DNA from: Tenacibaculum gallaicum
GTDB taxonomy: Bacteria > Bacteroidota > Bacteroidia > Flavobacteriales > Flavobacteriaceae
DNA length: 64,000 nt
NCBI RefSeq assembly: GCF_003387615.1
Contig: NZ_QUNS01000002.1
Coordinates: 62,001 to 126,000, forward strand
Direction of reading: 5' to 3'
Below, piece by piece: positions 26,911 to 35,399 of the stretch (positions are counted from its first letter, which is position 1; the number at the start of each line of letters is the position of its first letter). The position numbers and the translations under genes are program-made. The notes beneath the pieces were generated by a model, which worked only from the letters and a program-made list of their open reading frames with translations, was not told where the DNA came from and made no database searches.

Positions 26911-27249
26911 TTACAAGTTTGTAGGAGGTCCTCTAAGTTTTCTATTCAGAGAGTTGTAAGAAGGTAAAATAATCGATTTGTAATTATCTACTATCGTCTT
27001 ACTAGGAAGAATAGCTAAAACTTGTGAGAAGTTTGGTGCAGGTATATTAAAAGAAGCAAAAGAAAAATAACAAATATCACAATGGTCGTTTACCGATTCG
27101 TGTAAGTGAGTAGATTTTTCTTTACAGTTATGATGGTGTGCTTCGTTTTCATGATGGTGAGTAGCTTTTATAAGAATAGGAAGCATAAGAAGAACCACCA
27201 ATGATAAAGAGGTGATTTTACTAAATATGCTATTTTTATTCAAGCTCAT
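26911..27249 (-). CDS. small His/Cys-rich exported protein heading the metal locus
   Basis: 112 residues with an N-terminal hydrophobic helix (SLSLVVLLMLPILI). After it comes a dense ligand region: THHHENEAHHHNCKEKSTHL and HCDICYFSF, i.e. His clusters with a CxxC-type pair. The C-terminus is LNRKLRGPPTNL, an ending I associate with small proteins encoded next to TonB receptors in Bacteroidota. It is transcribed ahead of the receptor (165-bp gap). A metal sensor or periplasmic metal buffer is plausible. Confidence 0.7.
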   Translation of the reverse strand: MSLNKNSIFSKITSLSLVVLLMLPILIKATHHHENEAHHHNCKEKSTHLHESVNDHCDICYFSFASFNIPAPNFSQVLAILPSKTIVDNYKSIILPSYNSLNRKLRGPPTNL

Positions 27250-27269
27250 TTCTTATAACTGTAAGGAGA

Positions 27270-27277
27270 CAAAAATA
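27270..27277 (-). promoter_or_regulatory. -7 element for the His/Cys-rich gene
   Basis: TATTTTTG on the minus strand (TAnnTTTG), 20 bp before the start codon. No matching -33 element was found, which would fit an activator- or repressor-controlled promoter. Confidence 0.5.
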
Positions 27278-27327
27278 AGTGCTTAGCAAACTTTATATAT
27301 GTTAAAATCTGTTAATTTTTTTCTAAA

Positions 27328-27366
27328 AAAAATAGTTCCTCTTCACATGAAAAGGAACTATTTAAA
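27328..27366 (-). terminator. rho-independent terminator of the M3 peptidase gene
   Basis: Stem AAATAGTTCCT / AGGAACTATTT followed on the minus strand by a run of about eight T. It is 20 bp after the M3 peptidase stop. Confidence 0.85.
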
Positions 27367-27385
27367 ACATTAAAATTATGAGGTG

Positions 27386-29419
27386 TTAATTCTTGTCAAT
27401 CAATCCAGCACGTCTTAATAAAGCATCTGGTTTCGGCTCTCTTCCTCTAAAACGTTTGTATAATTCCATAGGTTCTTCTGTTCCACCTTTAGATAATACG
27501 TTGTTTTTAAATTTATTGGCAACCTCTTTATTAAAAACACCTTCTTCTTTAAAATATTCAAAAGCATCGGCATCTAATACTTCAGCCCATTTGTAAGAAT
27601 AATATCCAGCAGAGTATCCGCCTTGAAAAATATGAGAAAAAGAAGTGCTCATACAGTTTTCTGCTACATCAGGATATAATTTAGTTTCTGCAAAAGCATT
27701 TGCTTCAAACTCTTTTACATCAGCAATGGTTTCAGGAGAATCTCCAGAATGCCAAGACATATCTAATAATCCAAAACTTAATTGACGCAAGGTTTGCATT
27801 CCTTCATGAAAACTCGCAGATTCTTTAATTTTATCAACATACTCCATAGGAATAACTTCTCCAGTTTCGTAATGTTTTGCAAACAACTCTAATGCTTCTT
27901 TCTCATAACACCAGTTTTCTAAAACTTGACTCGGTAATTCTACAAAATCCCAAGAAACAGAAGTTCCTGATAAACTTTTATAAGTGGTGTTTGCTAGCAT
28001 TCCGTGTAAAGCATGACCAAACTCGTGGAATAAGGTAGTAACCTCGTTAAAAGTTAATAAAGAAGGTTTAGTTTGCGTTGGTTTAGTAAAGTTACAAACG
28101 ATAGATACTTGAGGTCTTTCGTTAGTATTGTTACTCATGTACTGTGATTTATAAGAAGTCATCCACGCACCGTTACGTTTTCCTGGTCTTGGATGGAAAT
28201 CAGCATAAAAATAAGAAACAAAATTACCTTCAGTATCTGTTACAGTATACGTCTTAACATCTTCATGGTACTTGTCAATAGAGTCAATTTCTTCAAATTG
28301 TAAGTTATATAATTTGTTAGCAACTGTAAATACACCGTTGATTACATTTTCTAACTTAAAATAAGGCTTTAGTAATTCTTGATCTAAGTTAAATAATTCT
28401 TTTTTTAGTTTTTCAGAATAATAAGCACTGTCCCATTTTTGCAACTGGTCTATTCCGTCCAGTTTTTTAGCGTAGGCTTCTAAATTATCAAATTCACGTT
28501 GAGCAGCAGGTTTCGTTTTTTCTAAAAGTTCATTTAAAAACTCCATAACCTTTTCAGGAGTTTCAGCCATACGCTCTTCTAGCACAAAATGAGCATGGGT
28601 TTTATAGCCTAATAGGTTTGCTCGTTTATGACGCAGGGTTACAATGTCTTTTACAACCTGTTCGTTATTAAATTCGTTTTGTTGAAAACCTTTTTTACCA
28701 AAAGCTATTGCTAACTCTTTTCTCAGTTCTCTATTATCAGCATACGTCATAAAAGGAATATAGCTTGGATAATCTAAGGTAATCATCCAGCCCTCTTTAC
28801 CTTTTGAGTTTGCAAGTTCTTTAGCAGCTTCTTTAGCACTTTCAGGTAAGCCTGCTAAATCATCTTCATTGGTAATTAATAATTCAAAAGCATTTGTTTC
28901 AGCCAATACATGCTCTCCAAATTGTAACGATAATTTTGCTAACTCAGCATCAATTTTACGAAGCTCAGTTTTATCAGCTTCCTTCAAATTTGCTCCGTTA
29001 CGTGCAAAACTTTTATACTGCTTATCAAGTAGTGTTTTTTGCTCTTGAGTCAAGTCTAAATCAGACAATTGATCGTACACAGTTTTTACACGTTTAAACA
29101 ATCCCTCATTTAAAATCATATCGTTACTAAACTCACTTAACCAAGGCGAAATATCTTTTGCTATTTTTTGAATTTCTTCATTGGTTTCAGCAGAGTTTAA
29201 GTTAAAAAAGATAGAGGTAGCTCTGTCTAATTTATTACCTGTGTTATCTAAAGCAACTGTAGTGTTTTCAAAAGTTGGAACGTCAGAATTCTTAACAATA
29301 GCATCAATTTCGTCCTTAGCTATTTGTATGGCTTCTTTTATTGCAGGTTTATAATCTTCTTCTTTGATTTGAGAAAAAGGAGGGGTATTAAAATCTTGTA
29401 AAAGTGGATTCTTAGTCAT
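27386..29419 (-). CDS. M3-family zinc metallopeptidase (Dcp/oligopeptidase-like)
   Basis: 677 residues, typical for the M3A family (oligopeptidase A, dipeptidyl carboxypeptidase). Zinc motif HEFGHALHG at about 464-472 with the second Glu further on (FVELPSQVLENWCYE). The N-terminal helical half begins NPLLQDFNTPPFSQIKEEDYKPAIKEAI, as in Dcp-like proteins. No signal peptide, so it is cytoplasmic and probably degrades short peptides. It sits next to the metal locus but has its own transcript. Confidence 0.92.
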   Translation of the reverse strand: MTKNPLLQDFNTPPFSQIKEEDYKPAIKEAIQIAKDEIDAIVKNSDVPTFENTTVALDNTGNKLDRATSIFFNLNSAETNEEIQKIAKDISPWLSEFSNDMILNEGLFKRVKTVYDQLSDLDLTQEQKTLLDKQYKSFARNGANLKEADKTELRKIDAELAKLSLQFGEHVLAETNAFELLITNEDDLAGLPESAKEAAKELANSKGKEGWMITLDYPSYIPFMTYADNRELRKELAIAFGKKGFQQNEFNNEQVVKDIVTLRHKRANLLGYKTHAHFVLEERMAETPEKVMEFLNELLEKTKPAAQREFDNLEAYAKKLDGIDQLQKWDSAYYSEKLKKELFNLDQELLKPYFKLENVINGVFTVANKLYNLQFEEIDSIDKYHEDVKTYTVTDTEGNFVSYFYADFHPRPGKRNGAWMTSYKSQYMSNNTNERPQVSIVCNFTKPTQTKPSLLTFNEVTTLFHEFGHALHGMLANTTYKSLSGTSVSWDFVELPSQVLENWCYEKEALELFAKHYETGEVIPMEYVDKIKESASFHEGMQTLRQLSFGLLDMSWHSGDSPETIADVKEFEANAFAETKLYPDVAENCMSTSFSHIFQGGYSAGYYSYKWAEVLDADAFEYFKEEGVFNKEVANKFKNNVLSKGGTEEPMELYKRFRGREPKPDALLRRAGLIDKN

Positions 29420-29447
29420 AAAAAATTCGTTTTAAAAATTGAAGAAA

Positions 29448-29470
29448 CCTCACAAATAAAATTTATGAGG
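29448..29470 (-). terminator. weak terminator after purE
   Basis: On the minus strand CCTCATAAAT pairs with ATTTGTGAGG (one G-T pair), followed by TTTCTTC. Stem is AT-rich, so this is a low-confidence terminator. Confidence 0.4.
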
Positions 29471-29498
29471 CTCTCAAGTTAATATTGTACTAAAGTAC

Positions 29499-29978
29499 TT
29501 ATTTTTTTACGTTTTCAGAAGCTTTTTCAACCTTCAGTTTTAAACCTTCTTTATAAGCGATTATTTTATCTAACACACATTTGTCAGAAGCACCTATAAT
29601 TTGCGCAGCTAAAATACCTGCATTTTTGGCTCCGTCTAAAGCTACTGTAGCAACAGGAACACCTCCTGGCATTTGAAGAATAGATAAAACAGAATCCCAA
29701 CCATCAATAGAGTTTCTACTTTTAACAGGAACTCCAATTACTGGTAGCGGACTCATACTGGCTACCATTCCAGGTAAATGAGCAGCACCTCCAGCACCAG
29801 CAACAATAACTTGTATACCACGCTTGTGTGCATTGTTAGCGTAATCGAATAATTTTTCAGGAGTTCTGTGTGCAGATACGATATCTACTTCTACTTGAAT
29901 ATCAAAACTCTCTAAAATATCAATTGCTTCTTGCATAATTGGAAGATCTGAATCGCTTCCCATGATAATTCCTACCAT
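29499..29978 (-). CDS. purE: 5-(carboxyamino)imidazole ribonucleotide mutase
   Basis: 159 residues, class I PurE length. It converts N5-CAIR to CAIR in purine synthesis. Motifs: GSDSDLPIMQEA (phosphate binding), VSAHRTPEKLFDYA (catalytic His), AGAGGAAHLPGMVAS and MPGGVPVATVALDGAKNAGILA. It follows purK by 38 bp on the same strand, a purKE operon. Confidence 0.97.
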   Translation of the reverse strand: MVGIIMGSDSDLPIMQEAIDILESFDIQVEVDIVSAHRTPEKLFDYANNAHKRGIQVIVAGAGGAAHLPGMVASMSPLPVIGVPVKSRNSIDGWDSVLSILQMPGGVPVATVALDGAKNAGILAAQIIGASDKCVLDKIIAYKEGLKLKVEKASENVKK

Positions 29979-29991
29979 AATTTTATGTTTT

Positions 29992-30018
29992 TGTCATCTC
30001 GAGCGTAGTCGAGAGGTT
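29992..30018. repeat. REP-like palindrome between purK and purE
   Basis: TGTCATCTCGAGCGTAGTC, with the palindrome TCGAG...TCGAG (TCTCGA / TCGAGA). It sits in the 38-bp gap between purK and purE, inside the operon. Confidence 0.55.
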
Positions 30019-31174
30019 ACTTTGCTATTACCTTAATGGTTTCTTTTACTTGTTGAGCGATTTTTCTCGCTTCGTTTATATCTTTATTTACAATAGTTAC
30101 GTGTCCCATTTTACGGAAAGGTTTGGTTGTTCTTTTTCCGTAAATGTGAGGAGTAACGCCGTCAATTTTTAAAATTTCTTCGATGTTTTCATATACTACA
30201 TCACCAGTATATCCTTCAGCACCTACTAAGTTAACCATAATTCCAGCAACCTTACTTTCGGTACTCCCTAACGGAAGGTTTAAAATACTGCGTAAGTGTT
30301 GTTCGAATTGGTTGGTATAACTTGCTTCTATAGAATAATGCCCGGAATTATGAGTTCTTGGAGCTGCTTCATTTACTATGATTGTATCATCTTCAGTTTG
30401 AAACATTTCTACAGCTAATAATCCAACAAAATCAAAAGCATCCGCAACTTTTAAAGCAACTTCGCGAGCCTTTTTTGCAACAGTATCTTCTATTCTAGCA
30501 GGACAAATTACATACTCTACTTGATTCGCTTCTGGATGAAACTCCATTTCAACTACAGGGTAGGTTTTGGTTTCCCCGCTTGCATTTCTTGCAACGATAA
30601 CTGCCAATTCATTTTTAAAAGGAATTAGTTTTTCAGAAATACATTCACCAGTAGGTAAATTTTCTAAATCGCTGATAGAACGAACTATTTTTACACCATT
30701 ACCATCGTATCCAAATCGAGCAGACTTCCATACAAAAGGAAATGTAACAGCTTCATTACTAATAGTATGTTTTAATTCTTGTAAAGAAGTAAACCTAGAA
30801 AAATCAGCCGTAGGAATTTGGTTGTCGTGATAAAACACCTTTTGATGTGCTTTGTTTTGGATAGTTCTTAAGTTTTTAGGCTTCGGAAAAATAGTTAAGC
30901 CTTCAGCTTCTAAAGCGTCTAAGGCGTCAATATTTACATTTTCAATTTCTATAGTTAATAAATCTACTTGCTTCCCAAAGTTGTAAACAGTGTTATAATC
31001 CAATAAATCTCCTTGATGAAATTCATTACATATTTGAGCACAAGGAGCATCAGAATTTCCGTCTAGAATAACAGTATAAATATCGAATTTTTGAGTTTCG
31101 GTAAGTAACATTCTTCCTAATTGGCCGCCTCCTAGAACACCCAATTTAAAGTCTGAAGAAAAGTAATTTTTCAC
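30017..31174 (-). CDS. purK: 5-(carboxyamino)imidazole ribonucleotide synthase
   Basis: 385 residues. ATP-grasp enzyme that uses ATP and bicarbonate to make N5-CAIR from AIR. N-terminal LGVLGGGQLGRMLLTETQKF, ATP-binding region FPFVWKSARFGYDGNGVKIV, and metal/phosphate part EMFQTEDDTIIVNEAAPRTHNSGHYSIEAS. It is first of two purine genes on this strand. Confidence 0.97.
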   Translation of the reverse strand: MKNYFSSDFKLGVLGGGQLGRMLLTETQKFDIYTVILDGNSDAPCAQICNEFHQGDLLDYNTVYNFGKQVDLLTIEIENVNIDALDALEAEGLTIFPKPKNLRTIQNKAHQKVFYHDNQIPTADFSRFTSLQELKHTISNEAVTFPFVWKSARFGYDGNGVKIVRSISDLENLPTGECISEKLIPFKNELAVIVARNASGETKTYPVVEMEFHPEANQVEYVICPARIEDTVAKKAREVALKVADAFDFVGLLAVEMFQTEDDTIIVNEAAPRTHNSGHYSIEASYTNQFEQHLRSILNLPLGSTESKVAGIMVNLVGAEGYTGDVVYENIEEILKIDGVTPHIYGKRTTKPFRKMGHVTIVNKDINEARKIAQQVKETIKVIAK

Positions 31175-31240
31175 GATAAATGTGTTAATTGTGTTGTTGT
31201 TGCTGCAAAAATAAGAATCTAATTGTTAGTACAAATAGTA

Positions 31241-31651
31241 TTAACGAGATATTCTTAACTGATTGTTACCAATAGGAGTAACAAAATACATTAAAGCATT
31301 ACAGCCTTCACCATCTAAAGGAGTACCTCCTGATAGATAGTTGTATTTTTTATCATCACAAGGGCAGGTAATTTCTACACCATTAAAAGTCATTAAAGAG
31401 CTACAGTTTTGCTCAGGACATTGTCTGTCAAAAGCTCTATAGCCAGAAGTTCCTGTTCTAAAAATAAAAACATTTCTTCCTTGTATTGTATTTTGAGATT
31501 CTCCTCCAGGAACTAACAATCCGCTAAATTCTGGGAGAGACAAATCAATAATAGCATTCATTTTTATTCCAGAAAAACAATTGTTAATAGGGGTGTTATC
31601 ACTACAACTAAAACAAATTAGAACAAGAATTAAATAAAATATTTTTTTCAT
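31241..31651 (-). CDS. lipoprotein with degenerate Rieske-like fold
   Basis: 136 residues. Lipobox LICFSCSDN (Cys16). The segment VFIFRTGTSGYRAFDRQCPEQ, then ITCPCDDKKYNYLSGG, matches the layout of a Rieske [2Fe-2S] domain: first loop Cys78, Cys83; second loop Cys96, Cys98. The two cluster-ligand histidines of CxH and CxxH are missing (CPEQ and CPCDD). So a normal 2Cys-2His cluster cannot form; a four-cysteine site or a disulfide-stabilised domain is possible. Function unknown. Own transcript, divergent from greA. Confidence 0.7.
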   Translation of the reverse strand: MKKIFYLILVLICFSCSDNTPINNCFSGIKMNAIIDLSLPEFSGLLVPGGESQNTIQGRNVFIFRTGTSGYRAFDRQCPEQNCSSLMTFNGVEITCPCDDKKYNYLSGGTPLDGEGCNALMYFVTPIGNNQLRISR

Positions 31652-31701
31652 TTTTTAGTATAGAGTTAGTATTGTAACGCAACGAAGTTACAAATATTTT
31701 G

Positions 31702-31709
31702 TACATTTG
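31702..31709 (+). promoter_or_regulatory. -7 element upstream of greA
   Basis: TACATTTG matches TAnnTTTG exactly. It would give a leader of about 130 nt before the greA start at 31846. Confidence 0.5.
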
Positions 31710-31845
31710 TAAGACTATCTCATTCCTAACGGCATGGGATTTTTAAATTTAACCCACAGGTTTTTAGGAAGAAAAGTTATATGCTTTTTGTAAAACGTTA
31801 AGGAAAACGTATAAAAGTTTGTTGATTTTAAAAAAGACAGAAGAG

Positions 31846-32319
31846 ATGAGTAATGTATCATATTATACGGAAGAAGGATTAAAAAAACTTAAAGAAGAGT
31901 TAGCCCAATTAGAGCAGGTTGAAAGACCGCGTGTTTCTCAAGAAATAGCAGATGCCCGTGATAAAGGAGATTTGAGTGAGAATGCAGAATATCATGCTGC
32001 AAAAGAAGAGCAATCGTTGTTAGAAACAAAAATTGCAAAGCTTAAAAACGTAGTAGCAAATGCTCGTGTTATTGATGAAAGTCAGTTAGATACCACAAAA
32101 ATCTTAATTCACTCAATAGTTAAGATTAAAAATTCAGTTAATGGAATGGAGTTTACGTATACACTAGTTGCAGATAGCGAAAGTGATGTAAGAAACGGAA
32201 AGTTATCTGTAAACTCACCAATTGGTAAAGGTTTGTTAGGAAAAAAAGTAGGAGACGTAGCTGAAATACAAGTGCCCAACGGAATTATGAAGTTTGAAGT
32301 TATGGAGATTTCTCGATAA
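31846..32319 (+). CDS. greA: transcription elongation factor GreA
   Basis: 157 residues from ATG at 31846 (MSNVSYYTEEGLKKLKEEL), the canonical start; an upstream in-frame TTG at 31819 is rejected. The N-terminal coiled coil has the two acidic tip residues in DARDKGDLSENAEYHAAKEEQ, which reach into the RNA polymerase channel to stimulate transcript cleavage. The C-terminal FKBP-like domain ends GIMKFEVMEI. It rescues backtracked polymerase. Followed by its own terminator, then the HIT gene. Confidence 0.97.
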   Translation: MSNVSYYTEEGLKKLKEELAQLEQVERPRVSQEIADARDKGDLSENAEYHAAKEEQSLLETKIAKLKNVVANARVIDESQLDTTKILIHSIVKIKNSVNGMEFTYTLVADSESDVRNGKLSVNSPIGKGLLGKKVGDVAEIQVPNGIMKFEVMEISR

Positions 32320-32352
32320 AAGAAAAACAAATACAAAAGAGTAAAGATTTAT

Positions 32353-32391
32353 TCGGGTTTTAGCTTCGCTAGAACCCGATTTCTTTTTTAC
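32353..32391 (+). terminator. rho-independent terminator after greA
   Basis: Stem TCGGGTT-TAGC / GCTA-AACCCGA with one mismatch and TTC loop, followed by TTTCTTTTTT. It separates greA from the HIT gene. Confidence 0.88.
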
Positions 32392-32418
32392 TTTTACTGT
32401 AAAATTAAATAAAACAAC

Positions 32419-32811
32419 ATGGCAAGTATTTTTACAAAGATTATAAACGGAGAAATTCCATCGTATAAAATAGCAGAAGACGACAACTATTTCGCTTTTT
32501 TAGATATCAATCCAAATGCAAAAGGACATACGTTGGTAATTCCTAAACGTGAAGAAAATAAACTATTCGATTTATCGAAAGAAGAGTACGAGGGATTAAT
32601 GTCTTTCTCTTACAGGGTAGCCAAAGCAATTGAAAAAACAATTCCATGTGAACGTGTAGGAATGAGTGTAATTGGTTTAGAAGTACCTCATGTACATGTA
32701 CATTTAATTCCGTTGCAAACCATGGAGGATATCCGATTTGTAAAGAAAGAAAAATTAACGAATGAAGAGTTTGTAGCTGTTGCTGAAGGTATTGCTAAGA
32801 ATTTTGAGTAA
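32419..32811 (+). CDS. HIT-family nucleotide hydrolase
   Basis: 130 residues. The histidine triad is PHVHVHLIPL near residue 94-103. Other family marks are IFTKIINGEIPSYKIAEDDNYFAFLDINPNAKGHTLVIPKR. Hint-type members hydrolyse AMP-NH2-type and lysyl-AMP substrates. It is single-gene, between greA and a damaged small membrane gene. Confidence 0.95.
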   Translation: MASIFTKIINGEIPSYKIAEDDNYFAFLDINPNAKGHTLVIPKREENKLFDLSKEEYEGLMSFSYRVAKAIEKTIPCERVGMSVIGLEVPHVHVHLIPLQTMEDIRFVKKEKLTNEEFVAVAEGIAKNFE

Positions 32812-32829
32812 TGATAATAAAAAAGAGCT

Positions 32830-33015
32830 ATAAAAAAGTGGGTTAAAGAAGGTTTAAGTTGGGGGTTTATAATGTTTTTGGTTATGGTAATATTTTTTCC
32901 TCTGTATGATGGAGAAGGAATAACTTTAAAAAGAGTACTTGTAGGGGCGCTTATTTGGGGAATTGGAGGGTTGTTTTACGGATTTTTAATGAGTAAACTA
33001 AAGAGAGTCGATTAA
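32830..33015 (+). pseudogene. small membrane protein gene with broken or non-ATG start
   Basis: An open frame of 61 residues is visible after the HIT gene: KKWVKEGLSWGFIMFLV-type start, then two membrane helices (FIMFLVMVIFFPLY and VLVGALIWGIGGLFYGFL) and a basic end. There is no ATG before 32872 in this frame. An ATG at 32811 in another frame would read MIIKKSYKK and join the protein exactly if one A of the A6 run (32832-32837) were removed. So it is a frameshifted gene, a sequencing error, a slippage site, or a rare AUA start. The end overlaps the convergent histidine kinase by 4 bp. Confidence 0.6.
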
Positions 33016-34160
33016 AACTTATTCAATAAGACTTCAAAAGTAGTTCCTTTTCCTAGTTCTGATTTTAGCACGTGTATTCTTCCGTTGTGGTAATCTTTAA
33101 TAATTCGTTTAGAAAGTGATAAGCCAAGACCCCAACCACGTTTTTTTGTAGTAAATCCTGGGTTGAATATTTGTGAAAACTGTGTTTTAGGAATCCCTTT
33201 ACCAGTATCAGAAATTAGAATTTTTACATTCTTAGAACTCGTACTAATACTAACAGATAACTTCCCTTTACCTTGCATAGCATCAATAGCGTTTTTAATT
33301 AAATTTTCTATTACCCAACCATATAACTCGGTGTTTAGGTTAGAGCGAATTTCTTCAGCCTCAGTAGTAAAAGAAAAAGAAATCTGTTTGGAGCTTCTAT
33401 TTTCTAAGTAATCAAAAGCAGTTTTAGTAATAGACACAATGTTGTAAGGTTTCAATTCAGGAAGTGATCCGATTTTAGAAAAACGATTAGCAATGGTGTT
33501 TAAACGTTTCACATCTTTTTCAATTTCATCAACATAATCGGTACTTACATTTTCAGCACGTAAAATAGCTATCCAGCCTAATAATGAAGAAAGTGGCGTT
33601 CCTATTTGATGTGCTGTTTCTTTAGCCATTCCTGTCCATAACTTATTTTGCTCAGCAACCTTATTAGACTTATAAACCATGTAAATAATGGTAAGAAACA
33701 GTCCTAAAATTAGCACTAAAGCAAGTGGATAGTATTTGAGCTTGTATAAAAGGTCAGAATTTCTGTAGTAAATGTGTTCTTTAATACCTAAATATTCTAT
33801 CGCAATTGGCTCATTTTGGTTTTTCATGATGATCAATTGCTGTTGAAGATATTTTGAATCTGTAGACTTTATAGAATCTAAGTTATGAAACTGTTTTATC
33901 TCTCCATCTTTACCAACCAAAATAGAAGGAATATTCTCTATAGTTTCATAAACTTTGTTTACTAAATTAAAATTACCATCAGAGTCAGGGTTAGATGCTA
34001 CTTCTTTAATTGCTGTGGCATAAATCTCCATCTTAGCACGTTCATCCTTTTTAAATTTTTGAAAAAACACATAGGTATTCCATAAAATAAATAAAACGAT
34101 AAGTAAGGAAATACTAATCGCTATTCGCTTAATCCAATAAGTATTTGTAAAAAAAGCCAT
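33012..34160 (-). CDS. sensor histidine kinase (two-TM)
   Basis: 382 residues from the ATG at 34160 (a TTG one codon earlier is less likely). Membrane helices about 11-31 (IAISISLLIVLFILWNTYVF) and about 145-165 (LALVLILGLFLTIIYMVY) enclose a periplasmic sensor part. H-box MAKETAHQIGTPLSSLLGWI, N-box VIENLIKNAIDAMQGKG, G boxes ISDTGKGIP and GWGLGLSLSKRIIKDYHNGRI. No response regulator lies next to it, so it is an orphan. Such kinases in Flavobacteriaceae usually lack a HAMP domain, as here. Confidence 0.92.
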   Translation of the reverse strand: MAFFTNTYWIKRIAISISLLIVLFILWNTYVFFQKFKKDERAKMEIYATAIKEVASNPDSDGNFNLVNKVYETIENIPSILVGKDGEIKQFHNLDSIKSTDSKYLQQQLIIMKNQNEPIAIEYLGIKEHIYYRNSDLLYKLKYYPLALVLILGLFLTIIYMVYKSNKVAEQNKLWTGMAKETAHQIGTPLSSLLGWIAILRAENVSTDYVDEIEKDVKRLNTIANRFSKIGSLPELKPYNIVSITKTAFDYLENRSSKQISFSFTTEAEEIRSNLNTELYGWVIENLIKNAIDAMQGKGKLSVSISTSSKNVKILISDTGKGIPKTQFSQIFNPGFTTKKRGWGLGLSLSKRIIKDYHNGRIHVLKSELGKGTTFEVLLNKF

Positions 34161-34234
34161 CAATCAAATATAAACTATTCTCTAGAATAACTTGATAATT
34201 GAAATTTTAGTTCAATTAAAACAAAACTATATAG

Positions 34235-34465
34235 TTAATTTGGTCTCGGAAGTGGTTTAAACTGTAAAGGCTCATATGGCCATCCAATGATACAGGTGTT
34301 TACTTTATTTGGTGCTGCGTAATTATAATCTAACACATCAATTAATTCTGCTAAAGGAATAAAAGCAAAAATCAGAATAAAAAGAATACATGTATATTTA
34401 ATAAAAGGAGAAGCACTTTTTGTTTCTACATATTCAATATTAAGTTGATCATATCTGTTTTTCAT
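34235..34465 (-). CDS. hypothetical small membrane protein
   Basis: 76 residues with one membrane helix (FIKYTCILFILIFAFIPLAELI) between a polar N-terminus and a proline-rich C-terminus (WPYEPLQFKPLPRPN). I do not recognise it. It sits between a histidine kinase and the divergent flavin reductase gene with a 65-bp upstream gap, so it is a plausible gene rather than a shadow frame. Confidence 0.55.
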   Translation of the reverse strand: MKNRYDQLNIEYVETKSASPFIKYTCILFILIFAFIPLAELIDVLDYNYAAPNKVNTCIIGWPYEPLQFKPLPRPN

Positions 34466-34530
34466 AAGGTAAAAATAGTAAAAATAGAATTAAGTAAAAC
34501 TGTAGTATATTTACATTAAAATTATATAGA

Positions 34531-35391
34531 ATGTTATCAATTAATCCTAAAGATATACCAACCTCTAAATTGCATGGGTATTTATTAGGAGCTGTAGCTC
34601 CAAGACCTATTGCTTTCGCAAGTACTGTTGATGCAGATGGAAACCCAAATTTATCACCGTTTAGTTTTTTTAATGTATTTGGAGCAAACCCTCCAATTAT
34701 GATTTTTTCTCCAGCACGTAGTGTAAGGGGGAATAAAACTAAACATACGTTAGACAATGCTGAAGCAATCAGAGAAGTGGTTATTAATATTGTAAATTAC
34801 GATATTGTTCAGCAAATGTCGTTGAGTAGTACGATGTACCCTAAAGGAGTAAATGAGTTTATAAAAGCTGGTTTTACGATGTTGCCTTCGGATGAAATAA
34901 AGCCGTTTAGAGTTGCAGAATCTCCTGTACAATTTGAATGTAAAGTAAAAGACATCATTTATACAGGTGAAGAAGGAGGAGCAGGAAACTTAATTATATG
35001 TGAGGTAGTAAAACTGCATGTAAACAAAGATGTATTAGCAGAAGATGGTAGTATAGACCAACATAAAATTGATTTAGTTGCTAGAGCAGGAGGGAGTTAT
35101 TATTCTCGTGCTCGTGATGGGTTTTTTGAAATACCAAAACCACTAACTACCTTAGGAATAGGAGTAGACCAAATACCTGCAGAAATAAGAAACAGTACTG
35201 TGTTAACAGGAAACAATTTAGGAATGTTAGGTAATGTAGAACAGCTACCTACAGAAGAAGCTGTTAATAACTTTGCAAAAGAACATTCACAATTTGTTGG
35301 GGTTTCAACTGAAAAAAAACATACTTTTGCACAAGAGTATTTAAAGAATAATGATGTAGAAAGCGCTTGGAAGGTGCTTTTAATTAAATAG
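34531..35391 (+). CDS. flavin reductase-like FMN-binding domain protein
   Basis: 286 residues. The split-barrel FMN-binding domain spans about 20-200: GYLLGAVAPRPIAFASTVDADGNPNLSPFSFFNVFGANPPIM is the family signature. Relatives reduce FMN with NAD(P)H or act as flavoprotein oxygenase partners. The gene after it starts 8 bp downstream and is probably co-transcribed. Substrate unknown. Confidence 0.92.
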   Translation: MLSINPKDIPTSKLHGYLLGAVAPRPIAFASTVDADGNPNLSPFSFFNVFGANPPIMIFSPARSVRGNKTKHTLDNAEAIREVVINIVNYDIVQQMSLSSTMYPKGVNEFIKAGFTMLPSDEIKPFRVAESPVQFECKVKDIIYTGEEGGAGNLIICEVVKLHVNKDVLAEDGSIDQHKIDLVARAGGSYYSRARDGFFEIPKPLTTLGIGVDQIPAEIRNSTVLTGNNLGMLGNVEQLPTEEAVNNFAKEHSQFVGVSTEKKHTFAQEYLKNNDVESAWKVLLIK

Positions 35392-35399
35392 ATTTAGAA

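Noticed and set aside
31819-31845. Nine-residue N-terminal extension of GreA from a TTG
   Set aside because: GreA proteins start at the YYTEEGLKKL region; ATG at 31846 gives the standard length.
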